Source: Pseudomonas sp. CROZ-RG-20F-R04-15 (GTDB taxonomy: Bacteria; Pseudomonadota; Gammaproteobacteria; Pseudomonadales; Pseudomonadaceae). From it: a stretch of DNA of 64,000 nt. Under the pieces are notes generated by a model that worked only from the letters and a program-made list of their open reading frames with translations, did not search any database and had not been told where the DNA came from. Below are positions 26,582-37,010 of this stretch, in pieces (position 1 is the stretch's first letter; each line of letters starts with the position of its first letter). The stretch is taken from positions 62,001 through 126,000 of the forward strand of contig NZ_JAKNQL010000001.1 of assembly GCF_022662375.1 (NCBI RefSeq). The letters are read 5' to 3'. The position numbers and the translations under genes were made by a program.

Positions 26582-26887
26582 TTAATCGGACGCTAATCCC
26601 ATGTGCATGACATACCACGCACCGACGTCCATACAACCTTCCCCAACGTAACGGCCACCAAGACGACGAAGAAAACCTTGCTTAGCTTCCTCCGTAGACA
26701 GCCTCAACCAAGGGCTATCGTCGCCATACGAGACCAAGAGCTGTCCATTTGGTGCACGCTCGGCTTTGTATTGAGCGAACTCTGTTTCACCGTCAACGGC
26801 TTCATGGAGTGCGTACACATCCTCTACGTCCGTCTGCACAGCGCCATCGAGCCATTCGTCAAAATCGGTCAGTGTGAGCCTAGCCAT
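26582..26887 (-). CDS. Hypothetical protein, first gene of the group
   Basis: A 101-residue acidic protein (MARLTLTDFDEWLDGAVQTD onward) with a tail rich in Gly and Trp (GGRYVGEGCMDVGAWYVMHMG). No family recognised. It heads a tightly packed minus-strand group (gaps of 11, 3 and 13 bases) that ends at 25250; the promoter should lie just above 26887. Confidence 0.55.
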   Translation of the reverse strand: MARLTLTDFDEWLDGAVQTDVEDVYALHEAVDGETEFAQYKAERAPNGQLLVSYGDDSPWLRLSTEEAKQGFLRRLGGRYVGEGCMDVGAWYVMHMGLASD

Positions 26888-26983
26888 TGTTGATTCCTCA
26901 AGTTCTCGGGGGCAAAAGTCTTCACACCCCTAGACGGACATTTCATTATCAATGCTGACTAGCGGTAAGAATTATCGATATCA

Positions 26984-27208
26984 CTATGCCAGTGCAAACT
27001 CGAAAGCACGACGGATCACCTCGATGTCGACAGTTAGATACGACTTTCCACGTCGCCGGTCGCAGTCAGCACCTTTGCCGCCAGAGTGTGTGAGCCATAA
27101 GAGCATCACGTCGCGCTTTGGCAGACGGCCAGCAACAGATGCAACGCGGATCAATTGTTTGAATTCCCCTGAACGAAGGGATGCGGCGCGGCGGATGAGT
27201 ATAGTCAT
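26984..27208 (-). pseudogene. Truncated tyrosine recombinase remnant
   Basis: The frame begins MTILIRRAASLRSGEFKQLI and continues RLPKRDVMLLWLTHSGG, which is the start of a known group of Pseudomonas island recombinases in which that segment leads into the first catalytic arginine. Here the sequence departs right after THSGG; in another frame the phrase AAKVLTATGDVESRI continues the expected family sequence briefly before a stop. This indicates a deletion plus frameshift, leaving about 74 residues of a protein normally around 180-400 long. Confidence 0.5.
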
Positions 27209-27755
27209 AGGGCTCTCTCTCTGGACTGATGACGAATCGCCGACGGTCATGAGAGAGTTTGCAACGGGCCTCCTGAATAGCTTACAGACCCGAGCGCCGT
27301 GGTGTTCGCGGAAAATGAGAGAGGAGCATATGGAGATATACGGTATTGGCAATAAGCCAGAATTGCTTTTGGGTATGCAGTCGCATGCTGCAAGCATTCA
27401 CTATCGGGCGAAACCAGAACCGAGTCGACTGTCCGCTTCTGTCCTATTTCTGCCCGTCGTAACCCGTAGAAACCAACCATTCCCAGCATCGGGTATAGGG
27501 CGCTGATAATGGTGAGCTGTGTCGTGAACACCGCGATTGGAGGGGGCAGCGCAATTCTCTCTCATGGACATAGCCCAATCCCTTCGCGTGGCCACCAGTC
27601 AGCAAGCCCATCAAATAAGCGCAGATGTCATGAACGACTAATTTAGATGTGCCCGATTTTAACCGGGTGTCCCTCTGCCTTTGGTTAAAGGCAAAGACGA
27701 GTGCTGTCGCTCGCTCGCTTGCGCGGCACTACACGCTTAGCTTTCTGGTTCACAA
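27209..27755. other. Stretch without a convincing gene
   Basis: About 550 bases. Several short frames exist but none has a good start or composition. The minus-strand phrase FLRVTTGRNRTEADSR at about 27420-27475 echoes the end of the small frame at 23688-23855. Small hairpins occur near 27655-27705. Confidence 0.4.
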
Positions 27756-27759
27756 GAAA

Positions 27760-27785
27760 AACCACCTGCCATAGGGTAGGTGGTT
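27760..27785 (-). terminator. Terminator of the coiled-coil gene, copy B
   Basis: An 11-bp stem (27760-27770 with 27775-27785, one G-T pair) with loop atag; on the minus strand it is followed by five T. It lies 26 bases past the stop of the gene at 27812, the same distance as in copy A. Confidence 0.85.
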
Positions 27786-27811
27786 CTCGGTACTGCCGAA
27801 AAAGTAGATCG

Positions 27812-28057
27812 TTAATCAGTCATCGCCATCAAGACGAAGACCGCTGCCACCAACGGGAACATCATTGTGCCAATGTTTAGGGTGAGATCCGATGCGACGC
27901 GAGATAGCTCTGTCCGAAAGTGTTCTACGTCTGGATCGGATTTAACGGTAGGAGGTGACTGCAACGCAGTCTCCATGGCTTGGATTACGGCATCGATTTT
28001 TGGCTCAGGCACGTCGATCGCTTTCAGTGCTTGATACAGTGCCAGTCGAATGTTCAT
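27812..28057 (-). CDS. Small coiled-coil membrane-anchored protein, copy B
   Basis: The ATG at 28057 has ggagg seven bases upstream; 81 residues. The N-terminus (LYQALKAIDVPEPKIDAVIQAM) is nearly the same as in the gene at 21382-21699. The coil is shorter, and a C-terminal membrane helix follows (TMMFPLVAAVFVLMAMTD). Upstream DNA is conserved with copy A to about 28334. The paralogues therefore arose by duplication of a whole transcription unit, with the coil region diverging most. Function unknown. Confidence 0.8.
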   Translation of the reverse strand: MNIRLALYQALKAIDVPEPKIDAVIQAMETALQSPPTVKSDPDVEHFRTELSRVASDLTLNIGTMMFPLVAAVFVLMAMTD

Positions 28058-28334
28058 TAAGGCCTCCGAATAAACAAGAAAGGCCTTGCCCGGACGGGAA
28101 AGGCCCGTCGTGGGTGGGGGTGAGTAACATGCTTCCATCGACATTGATGTCGACTGTCCGCGCTGCCGGAAGCGATGCGGTCATTCGGGAGGATCCTGCG
28201 GGAAACCGCAGCGCCGTCTTGCAGATCCTGGCGGCTTTTGGGTGCTGATCACATCAGCGAGACGAGATGTGAAGTTGCTCCCTGCGGTGTTCGCTGTAAA
28301 TCCGAAAACGGTTATTCGGAATTTCCTAATGTTC
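28000..28334. repeat. Direct repeat copy B (gene start plus leader)
   Basis: Counterpart of 21640-21972 in the same orientation, about 6.4 kb away. Conserved features are the ribosome-binding site, the hairpin formed around gacgggaaaggcccgtc, and the blocks gtcgactgtccgcgctgccg and accgcagcgccgtctt. Confidence 0.75.
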
Positions 28335-28380
28335 CCCGAGTGCTTGATAACCAGTTGCGCAGGGATTACTGACGCATGCT

Positions 28381-29523
28381 CTAGGCAGGAAGCGGCTGGC
28401 AGGCCAAGCTTTTCATGACCTGTGCAGCCAGATCGTCTGCAATCCTTGGCCCCTTCATGATCTTGCGCATCTCGGCAACGTGCGGCAGGCCCTGCTGAAT
28501 TTTTTTCGATCTTGTGGCCGGCTTTTGTTTGACCTCAGCGGCAGCCGAGGCCACTGGATGGAGCGTAATGGGGGCGACAGCTTTCTGCTCTTTTTTACGG
28601 CCTGCCCACGGTCGAAATTCGCCGGCTAATGCTCGATTTATCAACCCGAAGAAATAGGCGACGACGTTACGCACCGACCCACGTTGACTGCGCGCCTGGA
28701 GTTCGTCCAGCACTTGCTGGCGATGTTGGAGTGGCAGTCGAGTCAGGGCTGCCAGCACGTCTTGTTGCTGATCCGCTTTGGCGTTTGCCAGGCATTGCGG
28801 CAGTGTCACTGGCCCTTGTGTCAAATGGCGTTCCGCACGTGCGCGTGCGCGGTACGTACGTATTTTTTTATATTTGTTTTTATACGTACTGTCGCCGGTG
28901 CTGAGGTGTTTCTGGTCGGTCTGCTGCGTGACGGAGGTTCTTGTTGCGGGATGACTCGGTACAGGTTTTCTGGTGGACAGCGGGCGTTTTCCTGAGGGGG
29001 GCGGCTCATCGTCCTCGTCACGTTGTGCCGGCGTGAGTGCAGCATTGTCTTTGGACGTTTGCTCCCGCGTAGCTTCGATGTGCTTCGCGATACAATCGAG
29101 ATGGGTGTGCTTATGGCCGATGCAGTTCTCGAGAAGTGCTGGAAGGGTGGTGTCTAAAGCGCAGGCTTCGCGGAAGCTCAGGGCACTCTCGTTGGTCTGA
29201 TAGAGCTCGTTCAGAACGTTGCCCGTAATGAGGTCGCTATTCTGGCCGACCAAGCTTATCCAACCAGTTAGGCGCAGAACTGTTAGCGCTCGCGAGGCGG
29301 TTTCGTAAGAAGCTCGTTTTGCCAGCGGGGCGCACGCGAGGTATGAGCGCAATTGACCCATTCCTGCCAAGGTGTACAGACCTCCAGCCGACCGTAGCGA
29401 GTGCATCACGTGCCAGCAATTGCGATCCAGAGGTGTCAGGCGGTTATCGACCATGAGCGATAGGACCGCAGAGCGCGGAGCGTCTTGAGCCTGCAAGGTA
29501 TGGGAGGAGTGTTGGTTGGTCAT
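28381..29523 (-). CDS. STY4528-family pathogenicity-island replication protein
   Basis: The ATG at 29523 (MTNQHSSHTLQAQDAPRSAV) has ggag eight bases upstream; 380 residues. LMVDNRLTPLDRNCWHVMHS, then YETASRALTVLRLTGWISLV and, late, RNVVAYFFGLINRALAGEFR are hallmarks of the STY4528 family, found on integrative islands. These proteins have a winged-helix-like DNA-binding N-terminus and are thought to support island replication or maintenance. A low-complexity linker (about residues 170-230) separates the halves. It lies upstream of nothing but the integrase, 220 bases away on the same strand. Confidence 0.8.
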   Translation of the reverse strand: MTNQHSSHTLQAQDAPRSAVLSLMVDNRLTPLDRNCWHVMHSLRSAGGLYTLAGMGQLRSYLACAPLAKRASYETASRALTVLRLTGWISLVGQNSDLITGNVLNELYQTNESALSFREACALDTTLPALLENCIGHKHTHLDCIAKHIEATREQTSKDNAALTPAQRDEDDEPPPSGKRPLSTRKPVPSHPATRTSVTQQTDQKHLSTGDSTYKNKYKKIRTYRARARAERHLTQGPVTLPQCLANAKADQQQDVLAALTRLPLQHRQQVLDELQARSQRGSVRNVVAYFFGLINRALAGEFRPWAGRKKEQKAVAPITLHPVASAAAEVKQKPATRSKKIQQGLPHVAEMRKIMKGPRIADDLAAQVMKSLACQPLPA

Positions 29524-29743
29524 GAGGTGTCTCCGAGGTCTGGGCCACGTTGGCCTGTTACTCGACATCTCATCTAGGACTGTTCCGTATGTCAGCCAAC
29601 AATGCGATCTCTGCTACGGACACATTGTTTGGCCTTTGTGATGATTGGTACCTGGGGAGTGATCTAGAACGCTGTGTTAATGATCTCGGGTGAATCAGCA
29701 GGCGAATGCCTCAGTAGTGAATACGAGACGAGCGTTATTGCGT

Positions 29744-31000
29744 CTATCTCACCGAGACTAGGTTAAGTCCATTGGCGCTTTGAACGGCTGAAACCGACAA
29801 GCTCCCGGTTGCCGCTTGCTGGATGTGTTCACTCCACCAAGCCATCATCGGGCGTCTTCGCTCTATGTAGTCCGCCCGGTTGTAGGCGCTACGGACTTCG
29901 TCTTTGTCCACATGCGCAAGCGCGACCTCGATCAGCTCCGCATCCCACCCGTGTTCATTCAAGATTGTGCTCGCCATGGAACGCATTCCGTGGCTTACAA
30001 GTCGCCCCTCAAACCCCATCCGCTTCAGCGCCATGTTGGCGGTCTGGCTGTTGCAATGAGTGCGAGGATTGCGGTCGGCTGGAAACACGTACTCCCTGTG
30101 TCCGCTGTAGGGCTTGATCGCTTCCAGAAGCGCCAAAGCGTGCTGCGTGAGCGGGATGATGTGTGTGCGGCGTTTCTTCATGCGCTCCGCTGGGATCGTC
30201 CAGATCTTCTTACTGAAGTCGATATCAGCCCATCGGGTGGTCGCAGCTTCTGCGGGCCGAGTCATCGTGTGGAGCTGCCATTCGATGAGGCATCGGGTGG
30301 TTCTTTTGATGCTGGCGTTGGCAATTGCCACCATGAGTTCATTGAGCTCATCGGGGGGCAATGCCGCCATGTTTTTCTTCTTTGGTTTTTTAAAGACCGA
30401 TCGAATTCCGCTCAGGGGGTTGGCATGAATGAGTCCGTAGTTCACCCCGTAAGTCATGATTTCGTTGAGACGTTGGGTCAGGCGCTTGACCGTTTCCAAG
30501 CTGCCTTTGGTTTCAAGTGGCCTAAGCAACTTGATGACCTGAGGCGCGCTGATTTCAGAAATCGGGGTCGCGTGTAGATCCGGGAAGATGTGCAGCGTGA
30601 GCGAGCGCCAAATGTCTTCAGCGTAGGCGGTTGTCACGGAGTCTTTTTTGAGTTCAAACCACGCTGTCGCGACGTTTTGAAAGGTGTGCTCTGTCGCGGC
30701 TTTTTTCGCCTGGCGATCTGCATCGCGTTGCTCTTTCGGGTCCAGTCCTTGGGCAACCAGCTCCCTGGCTTCAACCGTACGTTTTCGCGCATGAGCCAGG
30801 CTGAGTTCCGGGAATGTTCCCAGTCCCATGTTGATCCGCTTCTTGGTCACGGGATGGATGTAGTTGAAATTCCAAAGCCTCGAACCGTTGGTTCGGACTC
30901 GTAACTGAAGGCCGTCGCCGTCGGTCAATGTGTAGTCTTTGTCCTTGGGCTTGGCGGCTTTGATTTTTAGGTCTGAAAGGCGTGTGGCTCGGGCTCCCAT
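29744..31000 (-). CDS. int: P4-type tyrosine integrase
   Basis: The ATG at 31000 with ttggag six bases upstream gives 418 residues. It has an N-terminal DUF4102 arm-binding domain (LSDLKIKAAKPKDKDYTLTD), a core-binding domain, and a catalytic domain with TRPAEAATTRW (first Arg), SHGMRSMAST (HxxR) and YNRADYIERR (tyrosine). This is the classical integrase of P4-like islands. It sits about 180 bases from the 3' end of ssrA, pointing away from it, exactly where such enzymes lie after integration into a tRNA or tmRNA gene. The upstream region contains its predicted arm sites, so it may control its own expression. Confidence 0.95.
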   Translation of the reverse strand: MGARATRLSDLKIKAAKPKDKDYTLTDGDGLQLRVRTNGSRLWNFNYIHPVTKKRINMGLGTFPELSLAHARKRTVEARELVAQGLDPKEQRDADRQAKKAATEHTFQNVATAWFELKKDSVTTAYAEDIWRSLTLHIFPDLHATPISEISAPQVIKLLRPLETKGSLETVKRLTQRLNEIMTYGVNYGLIHANPLSGIRSVFKKPKKKNMAALPPDELNELMVAIANASIKRTTRCLIEWQLHTMTRPAEAATTRWADIDFSKKIWTIPAERMKKRRTHIIPLTQHALALLEAIKPYSGHREYVFPADRNPRTHCNSQTANMALKRMGFEGRLVSHGMRSMASTILNEHGWDAELIEVALAHVDKDEVRSAYNRADYIERRRPMMAWWSEHIQQAATGSLSVSAVQSANGLNLVSVR

Positions 31001-31021
31001 GGGTACTCCAACGCTGTTTGT

Positions 31022-31069
31022 GTATTCCAAAATTTACCAGTCACGGGCTTGGAATACGCCTTGGAATAC
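31022..31069. other. Integrase arm-type sites, right end
   Basis: TTGGAATAC occurs at 31049-31057 and 31061-31069 (12-base spacing), plus once inverted at 31022-31030. The direct pair matches the left-end pair at 2756-2776 in sequence, direction and spacing. The inverted copy overlaps the region where the int promoter should be. Confidence 0.6.
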
Positions 31070-31146
31070 ATTTCAAAATGGATCTGCCTGAAGCGCTGTG
31101 GAGCTCAATAGCCCTGAAACCCCCGTATTTACTGGATTTCAGGCAC

Positions 31147-31172
31147 AAAAAAAGACGTCCGTGGACGTCTTT
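31147..31172 (-). terminator. Terminator downstream of ssrA
   Basis: A 10-bp perfect stem (31151-31160 with 31163-31172) followed on the minus strand by seven T. It is 12 bases past the ssrA 3' end and lies on the island side of the attachment site, so it is probably brought by the element. Confidence 0.85.
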
Positions 31173-31183
31173 AGATGATGAAA

Positions 31184-31206
31184 TGGTGGAGCCGGGGGGA
31201 TTTGAA
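31184..31206. repeat. Attachment site at the ssrA 3' end (attR)
   Basis: The last 23 bases of ssrA, covering the CCA end and part of the T-arm, are similar to 2682-2703 at the other island border. Elements with P4-type integrases typically replace the tRNA 3' end with an equivalent sequence and so keep the RNA functional. Confidence 0.6.
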
Positions 31207-31572
31207 CCCCCGTCCGCCAGTACTCCGCTGTCGGTACTACATGCGTAGCCGTTTCTATTAAGTTAACCCTCAGCGACCCGAAGGGCAGGGTGCTTTGGGC
31301 GAGTTGTGTAAGTTTTAGCCGCTTCGTCCACAACGTACTGCACGGCGATTCTGTTCTATATGACAATCATTTTGGGTTTACAGACATCCCCTGATGATTG
31401 CTGGACCCGAAGGTACCAGGAGCATTGTCAGCTGCAATTAAGCAGCGAGAGCAACACCGTATTGGTCGTCATTGGCAACTATAAGTAGTTGCAACAGTGG
31501 ATTTACGACTTCTGTTACCAAGTCGGCATGCACCTAAAGTTTCGCAACCGGCGTCGAATCCTAAACGGCCCC
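31184..31572 (-). ncRNA. ssrA: tmRNA (ssrA)
   Basis: Transfer-messenger RNA of about 389 nt, transcribed from the minus strand. The 5' end GGGGCCGTTTAGGATTCGAC and the 3' T-arm and acceptor (GGTTCAAATCCCCCC...CCA) form the tRNA-like part. The tag frame at 31438-31476 reads ANDDQYGVALAA followed by a double-checked stop. tmRNA with SmpB rescues stalled ribosomes and tags the product for proteolysis. Its 3' end is the attachment site of the island, and the gene remains intact. SmpB is encoded 9 kb away at 40827. Confidence 0.97.
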
Positions 31573-31668
31573 GAACTCATTGCTCAGTACATCTGTTTGA
31601 GCAACAAGCCTGCGCAGTGTACGCCAATCAGCCCACAAGGCCAACCCGAAGGTTGGCCGGGACGCTGA

Positions 31669-31947
31669 TCAGTTGTTGGTACCGGTGGATTTGCGCAGCT
31701 CCACGATGGTTTGCGAGGTTTCCGCAATGCAATCGTCAATTTTGCCTTGAGCCTTGAGCGCCTTGGCCTTGGCCACACTGGTTTCAGCGCGCTGACTCAG
31801 TTCCGGATTCGCTGACAGTTGCCCCTTGCCATTCTCAATGGTCTGAATATTGGCATCACACAGGTCGGCAGGCTTGCCGTCAGCAAACGAAGTGGACGCC
31901 ATCATCGATGCAGTAACGAACAGACCTAACAGTACAGAACGTTTCAT
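31669..31947 (-). CDS. Small periplasmic protein
   Basis: A 92-residue protein with a signal peptide (MKRSVLLGLFVTASMMASTS, cleavage after SFA) and a helical mature part with two cysteines (DLCDANIQTIENGKG and KIDDCIAETSQTIVEL). It is a typical small Pseudomonas secreted protein with no known function. A perfect eight-bp hairpin (31639-31658) follows its stop. It lies between ssrA and the lactate operon on the minus strand. Confidence 0.8.
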   Translation of the reverse strand: MKRSVLLGLFVTASMMASTSFADGKPADLCDANIQTIENGKGQLSANPELSQRAETSVAKAKALKAQGKIDDCIAETSQTIVELRKSTGTNN

Positions 31948-32016
31948 GTGTATCTCCTTGAACCGAGTGGGTCCAGACTTCGCTGGCCGTCAGGACGGGC
32001 AACCGTATGGAAGAAA

Positions 32017-32036
32017 AACCCCGATCAGTCGGGGTT
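32017..32036 (-). terminator. Terminator of the lactate operon
   Basis: Eight-bp stem 32017-32024 with 32029-32036, loop tcag, followed on the minus strand by a T-run. It lies 42 bases after the dld stop. Confidence 0.85.
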
Positions 32037-32077
32037 ATTCTGTGGACTACAGTCGACCTCAAGGGTTCTATTTTTCT

Positions 32078-34884
<2,807 letters not shown>

Positions 34885-34888
<4 letters not shown>

Positions 34889-35556
34889 TGGTCCTCCAGG
34901 ATCAGAACCACGAGATCTTTCGGGCCGTGGGCGCCGTAAGCCAGCACTTGCTCGATGTCGGCGGTTTTCGATGGGCCGGAAACCAGTAGAGCATTGGTCG
35001 GCATGCCTTGCGCCCATTCGAATTCCTGTTGCACCTGATAGAAGTTGTCGCGGATTTCGCTGGCCTTGAGCAGGGCGAAATGCACTGGCGGCACAAGGCT
35101 CATCAACCGTGGTTCTTCGCGGGTTGGCCACATGATGAGGCTGCCGGTGGCGGCGATCGCGCCGAGGGTGCCGGTGAGGCTGGCCGGGGTGTCGTTGAAC
35201 AGTTCGGCTTTCCACTCTTCCATCGGCCGGTCGTAGGATTTCAGTGTCGGCAGCTCGGGATTGTTCGCCCAGTACTGAACGATTTTCTGCCCGTGCGCTG
35301 TCGTCGGTGCGATCAACAGGCTAGGCAACTGGCGATCACGCAGCAATTGCGCAAGTAACGCCGGCCATTCTTCGCCCGAGGTCAGGTGAATTTCGGTGTG
35401 CACTGCTTCCATCAGTTTGCGCAGTTGCGGGATGCATTGTTCGGCGCTGTAGGTATAAGGCTGCGTCACCAGATCGACGTCGAAGTCGTCGGCAATCGGT
35501 GTGGTTCCCGTCAGACTTTTCCGCAGTTTGCCGAGGATGTTTTGCTTGGCGCTCAT
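34885..35556 (-). CDS. lutC: LutC/LldG subunit of L-lactate oxidase complex
   Basis: The ATG at 35556 overlaps the lutB stop by one base and has gggggac upstream; 223 residues, MSAKQNILGKLRKSLTGTTP onward. The LUD domain is recognised from ALLVSGPSKTADIEQVLAYGA and the C-terminal GPKDLVVLIL. LutC is the third subunit of the Fe-S L-lactate oxidising complex LutABC. It is within the lactate operon. Confidence 0.9.
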
Positions 35557-37010
35557 CAGCGGTCCCCCTGTTTGGCCAGATGCTCGCGGGCCATGTCGTG
35601 CAGTGAGCGAGCGGCGGGTTTCGGCGCGCTGTGGTTTTGCGTCCACGGGCCGACGTTGCTTGGCGTCAGGGCGCGCAGGCGCGTGGCGAAGAAACCGAAC
35701 AGTCGATACAAGGTTGGCGAGCTGTTGAGTTTCGCCCAAGCGTTCCAGATAAAACGTTCCTTGCGCGAATACTTGCTGCCCTGACCGCGCATCACTTGAT
35801 GTGGGCTGTCCGGGGCTTTGACGTTTTCTTCGCGCAGGCGCCGCAGGATTGCCGGGATCGGAATTTTTACCGGGCAGACTTCACCGCAGGCACCGCACAG
35901 CGACGAAGCGCTTGGGTGATCCGGAACCTTGGCCAGACCGACCATGTGCGGCGTGATGATTTTGCCGATCGGCCCCGGATACACCTCGCCATAGGTGTGA
36001 CCGCCGACGCGGGTGTATACCGGGCAATGATTCATGCAGGCGCCGCAGCGGATGCAGTTCAGGGTCTGGCGCAATTCACTGTCGGCGAAAGCCTGGCTGC
36101 GACCGTTGTCGAGCAGTACCAGATGCACTTCCTGTGGGCCGTCGAGTTCATGCTCCTTGCGCGGGCCGGAGATCATGTTGACGTAAGTGGTGATCGGAAT
36201 GCCCAGCGCCGATCGGGTCAGCAGTGACAGCAGCGGTACCACATCACGCAGGTTTTCCACGACTTTTTCGATACCGGTGACAGCGATGTGCACCGGTGGC
36301 ACGGTGGTGGTCATGCGCCCGTTGCCTTCGTTTTCCACCAGCAGCAGGGTGCCGGTTTCGGCCACGGCGAAGTTGACACCGGAGACGCCGATGTCCGCTT
36401 CGAAGAATTTCTGCCGCAGGACTCTGCGACCGATCTGAATGAGTTGGTCAACGTCCTTGGTGTATTCCACGCCAAGTTTGTCGTGGAACAAGGACGCGAC
36501 CTGACCGGCATTCTTGTGGATCGCCGGCATAATGATGTGTGAAGGCTTCTCGTGGTCGAGCTGGACGATGTATTCCCCCATATCGGACTCCAGACATTCA
36601 ATGTCCCGAGCCTCGAGGAAATGGTTCATCTCCATCTCTTCGCTGACCATCGATTTGCCCTTGATCACTTGCCGCGCCTCGTGAGCGCGGATGATCGATA
36701 AGACGATGCCATTGGCCTCGTCCACCGTTTCCGCCCAGTGCACTGTCACACCGTTGCGGGTCAGGTTCTGTTCCAGTTGCTCGAGCAGGTCGGGCAACTT
36801 GGACAGCGCGCGGGCCTTGATCGAATTGCCCAGTGCGCGCAAATGTTCTCTTTCGTGGGCATCACTGAACGCGGCTGCCCGCTTGACCATCAGTGAGTCC
36901 ATGGCAGTGCGGAAGTTGTTCCGCAGTTGCTGATCACCCAAGGCGTTGTGCGCCCGGGTGCGGAAATCTTCTTCTACGGCGACCGTAGGAATAATCGCGG
37001 AAGTGCTCAT
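35556..37010 (-). CDS. lutB: LutB/LldF iron-sulfur subunit of L-lactate oxidase
   Basis: The ATG at 37010 overlaps the lutA stop (ATGA), giving 484 residues. It carries a LUD domain in the first two thirds (FAVAETGTLLLVENEGNGRM) and two 4Fe-4S motifs (CIRCGACMNHCPVY and CGACGEVCPVKIP), the standard LutB plan. A DUF3390-like tail follows. It oxidises L-lactate to pyruvate together with LutA and LutC. Confidence 0.93.
   Translation of the reverse strand: MSTSAIIPTVAVEEDFRTRAHNALGDQQLRNNFRTAMDSLMVKRAAAFSDAHEREHLRALGNSIKARALSKLPDLLEQLEQNLTRNGVTVHWAETVDEANGIVLSIIRAHEARQVIKGKSMVSEEMEMNHFLEARDIECLESDMGEYIVQLDHEKPSHIIMPAIHKNAGQVASLFHDKLGVEYTKDVDQLIQIGRRVLRQKFFEADIGVSGVNFAVAETGTLLLVENEGNGRMTTTVPPVHIAVTGIEKVVENLRDVVPLLSLLTRSALGIPITTYVNMISGPRKEHELDGPQEVHLVLLDNGRSQAFADSELRQTLNCIRCGACMNHCPVYTRVGGHTYGEVYPGPIGKIITPHMVGLAKVPDHPSASSLCGACGEVCPVKIPIPAILRRLREENVKAPDSPHQVMRGQGSKYSRKERFIWNAWAKLNSSPTLYRLFGFFATRLRALTPSNVGPWTQNHSAPKPAARSLHDMAREHLAKQGDR

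Larger units (their letters stand above)
2682..31206. mobile_element. Genomic island integrated at ssrA (tmRNA)
   Basis: A P4-type tyrosine integrase (29744-31000) lies directly downstream of the ssrA 3' end. An imperfect copy of that 3' end sits at 2682-2703, between the hairpin behind the EamA gene and the first island DNA. Paired TTGGAATAC motifs with the same 12-bp spacing lie just inside both ends (2756-2776 and 31049-31069). The cargo is typical of accessory DNA: defence genes, orphan small genes, a second recombinase, an STY4528 replication protein and gene remnants, flanked on both sides by ordinary chromosomal genes. The borders are inferred; an empty-site strain would fix them to the base. 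Confidence 0.8.

Noticed and set aside
34889..35215. N-terminal extension of the dld frame by 109 codons
   Set aside because: It overlaps lutC out of frame and has Arg/Pro-rich nonsense composition; the ATG at 34888 has a perfect ribosome-binding site.
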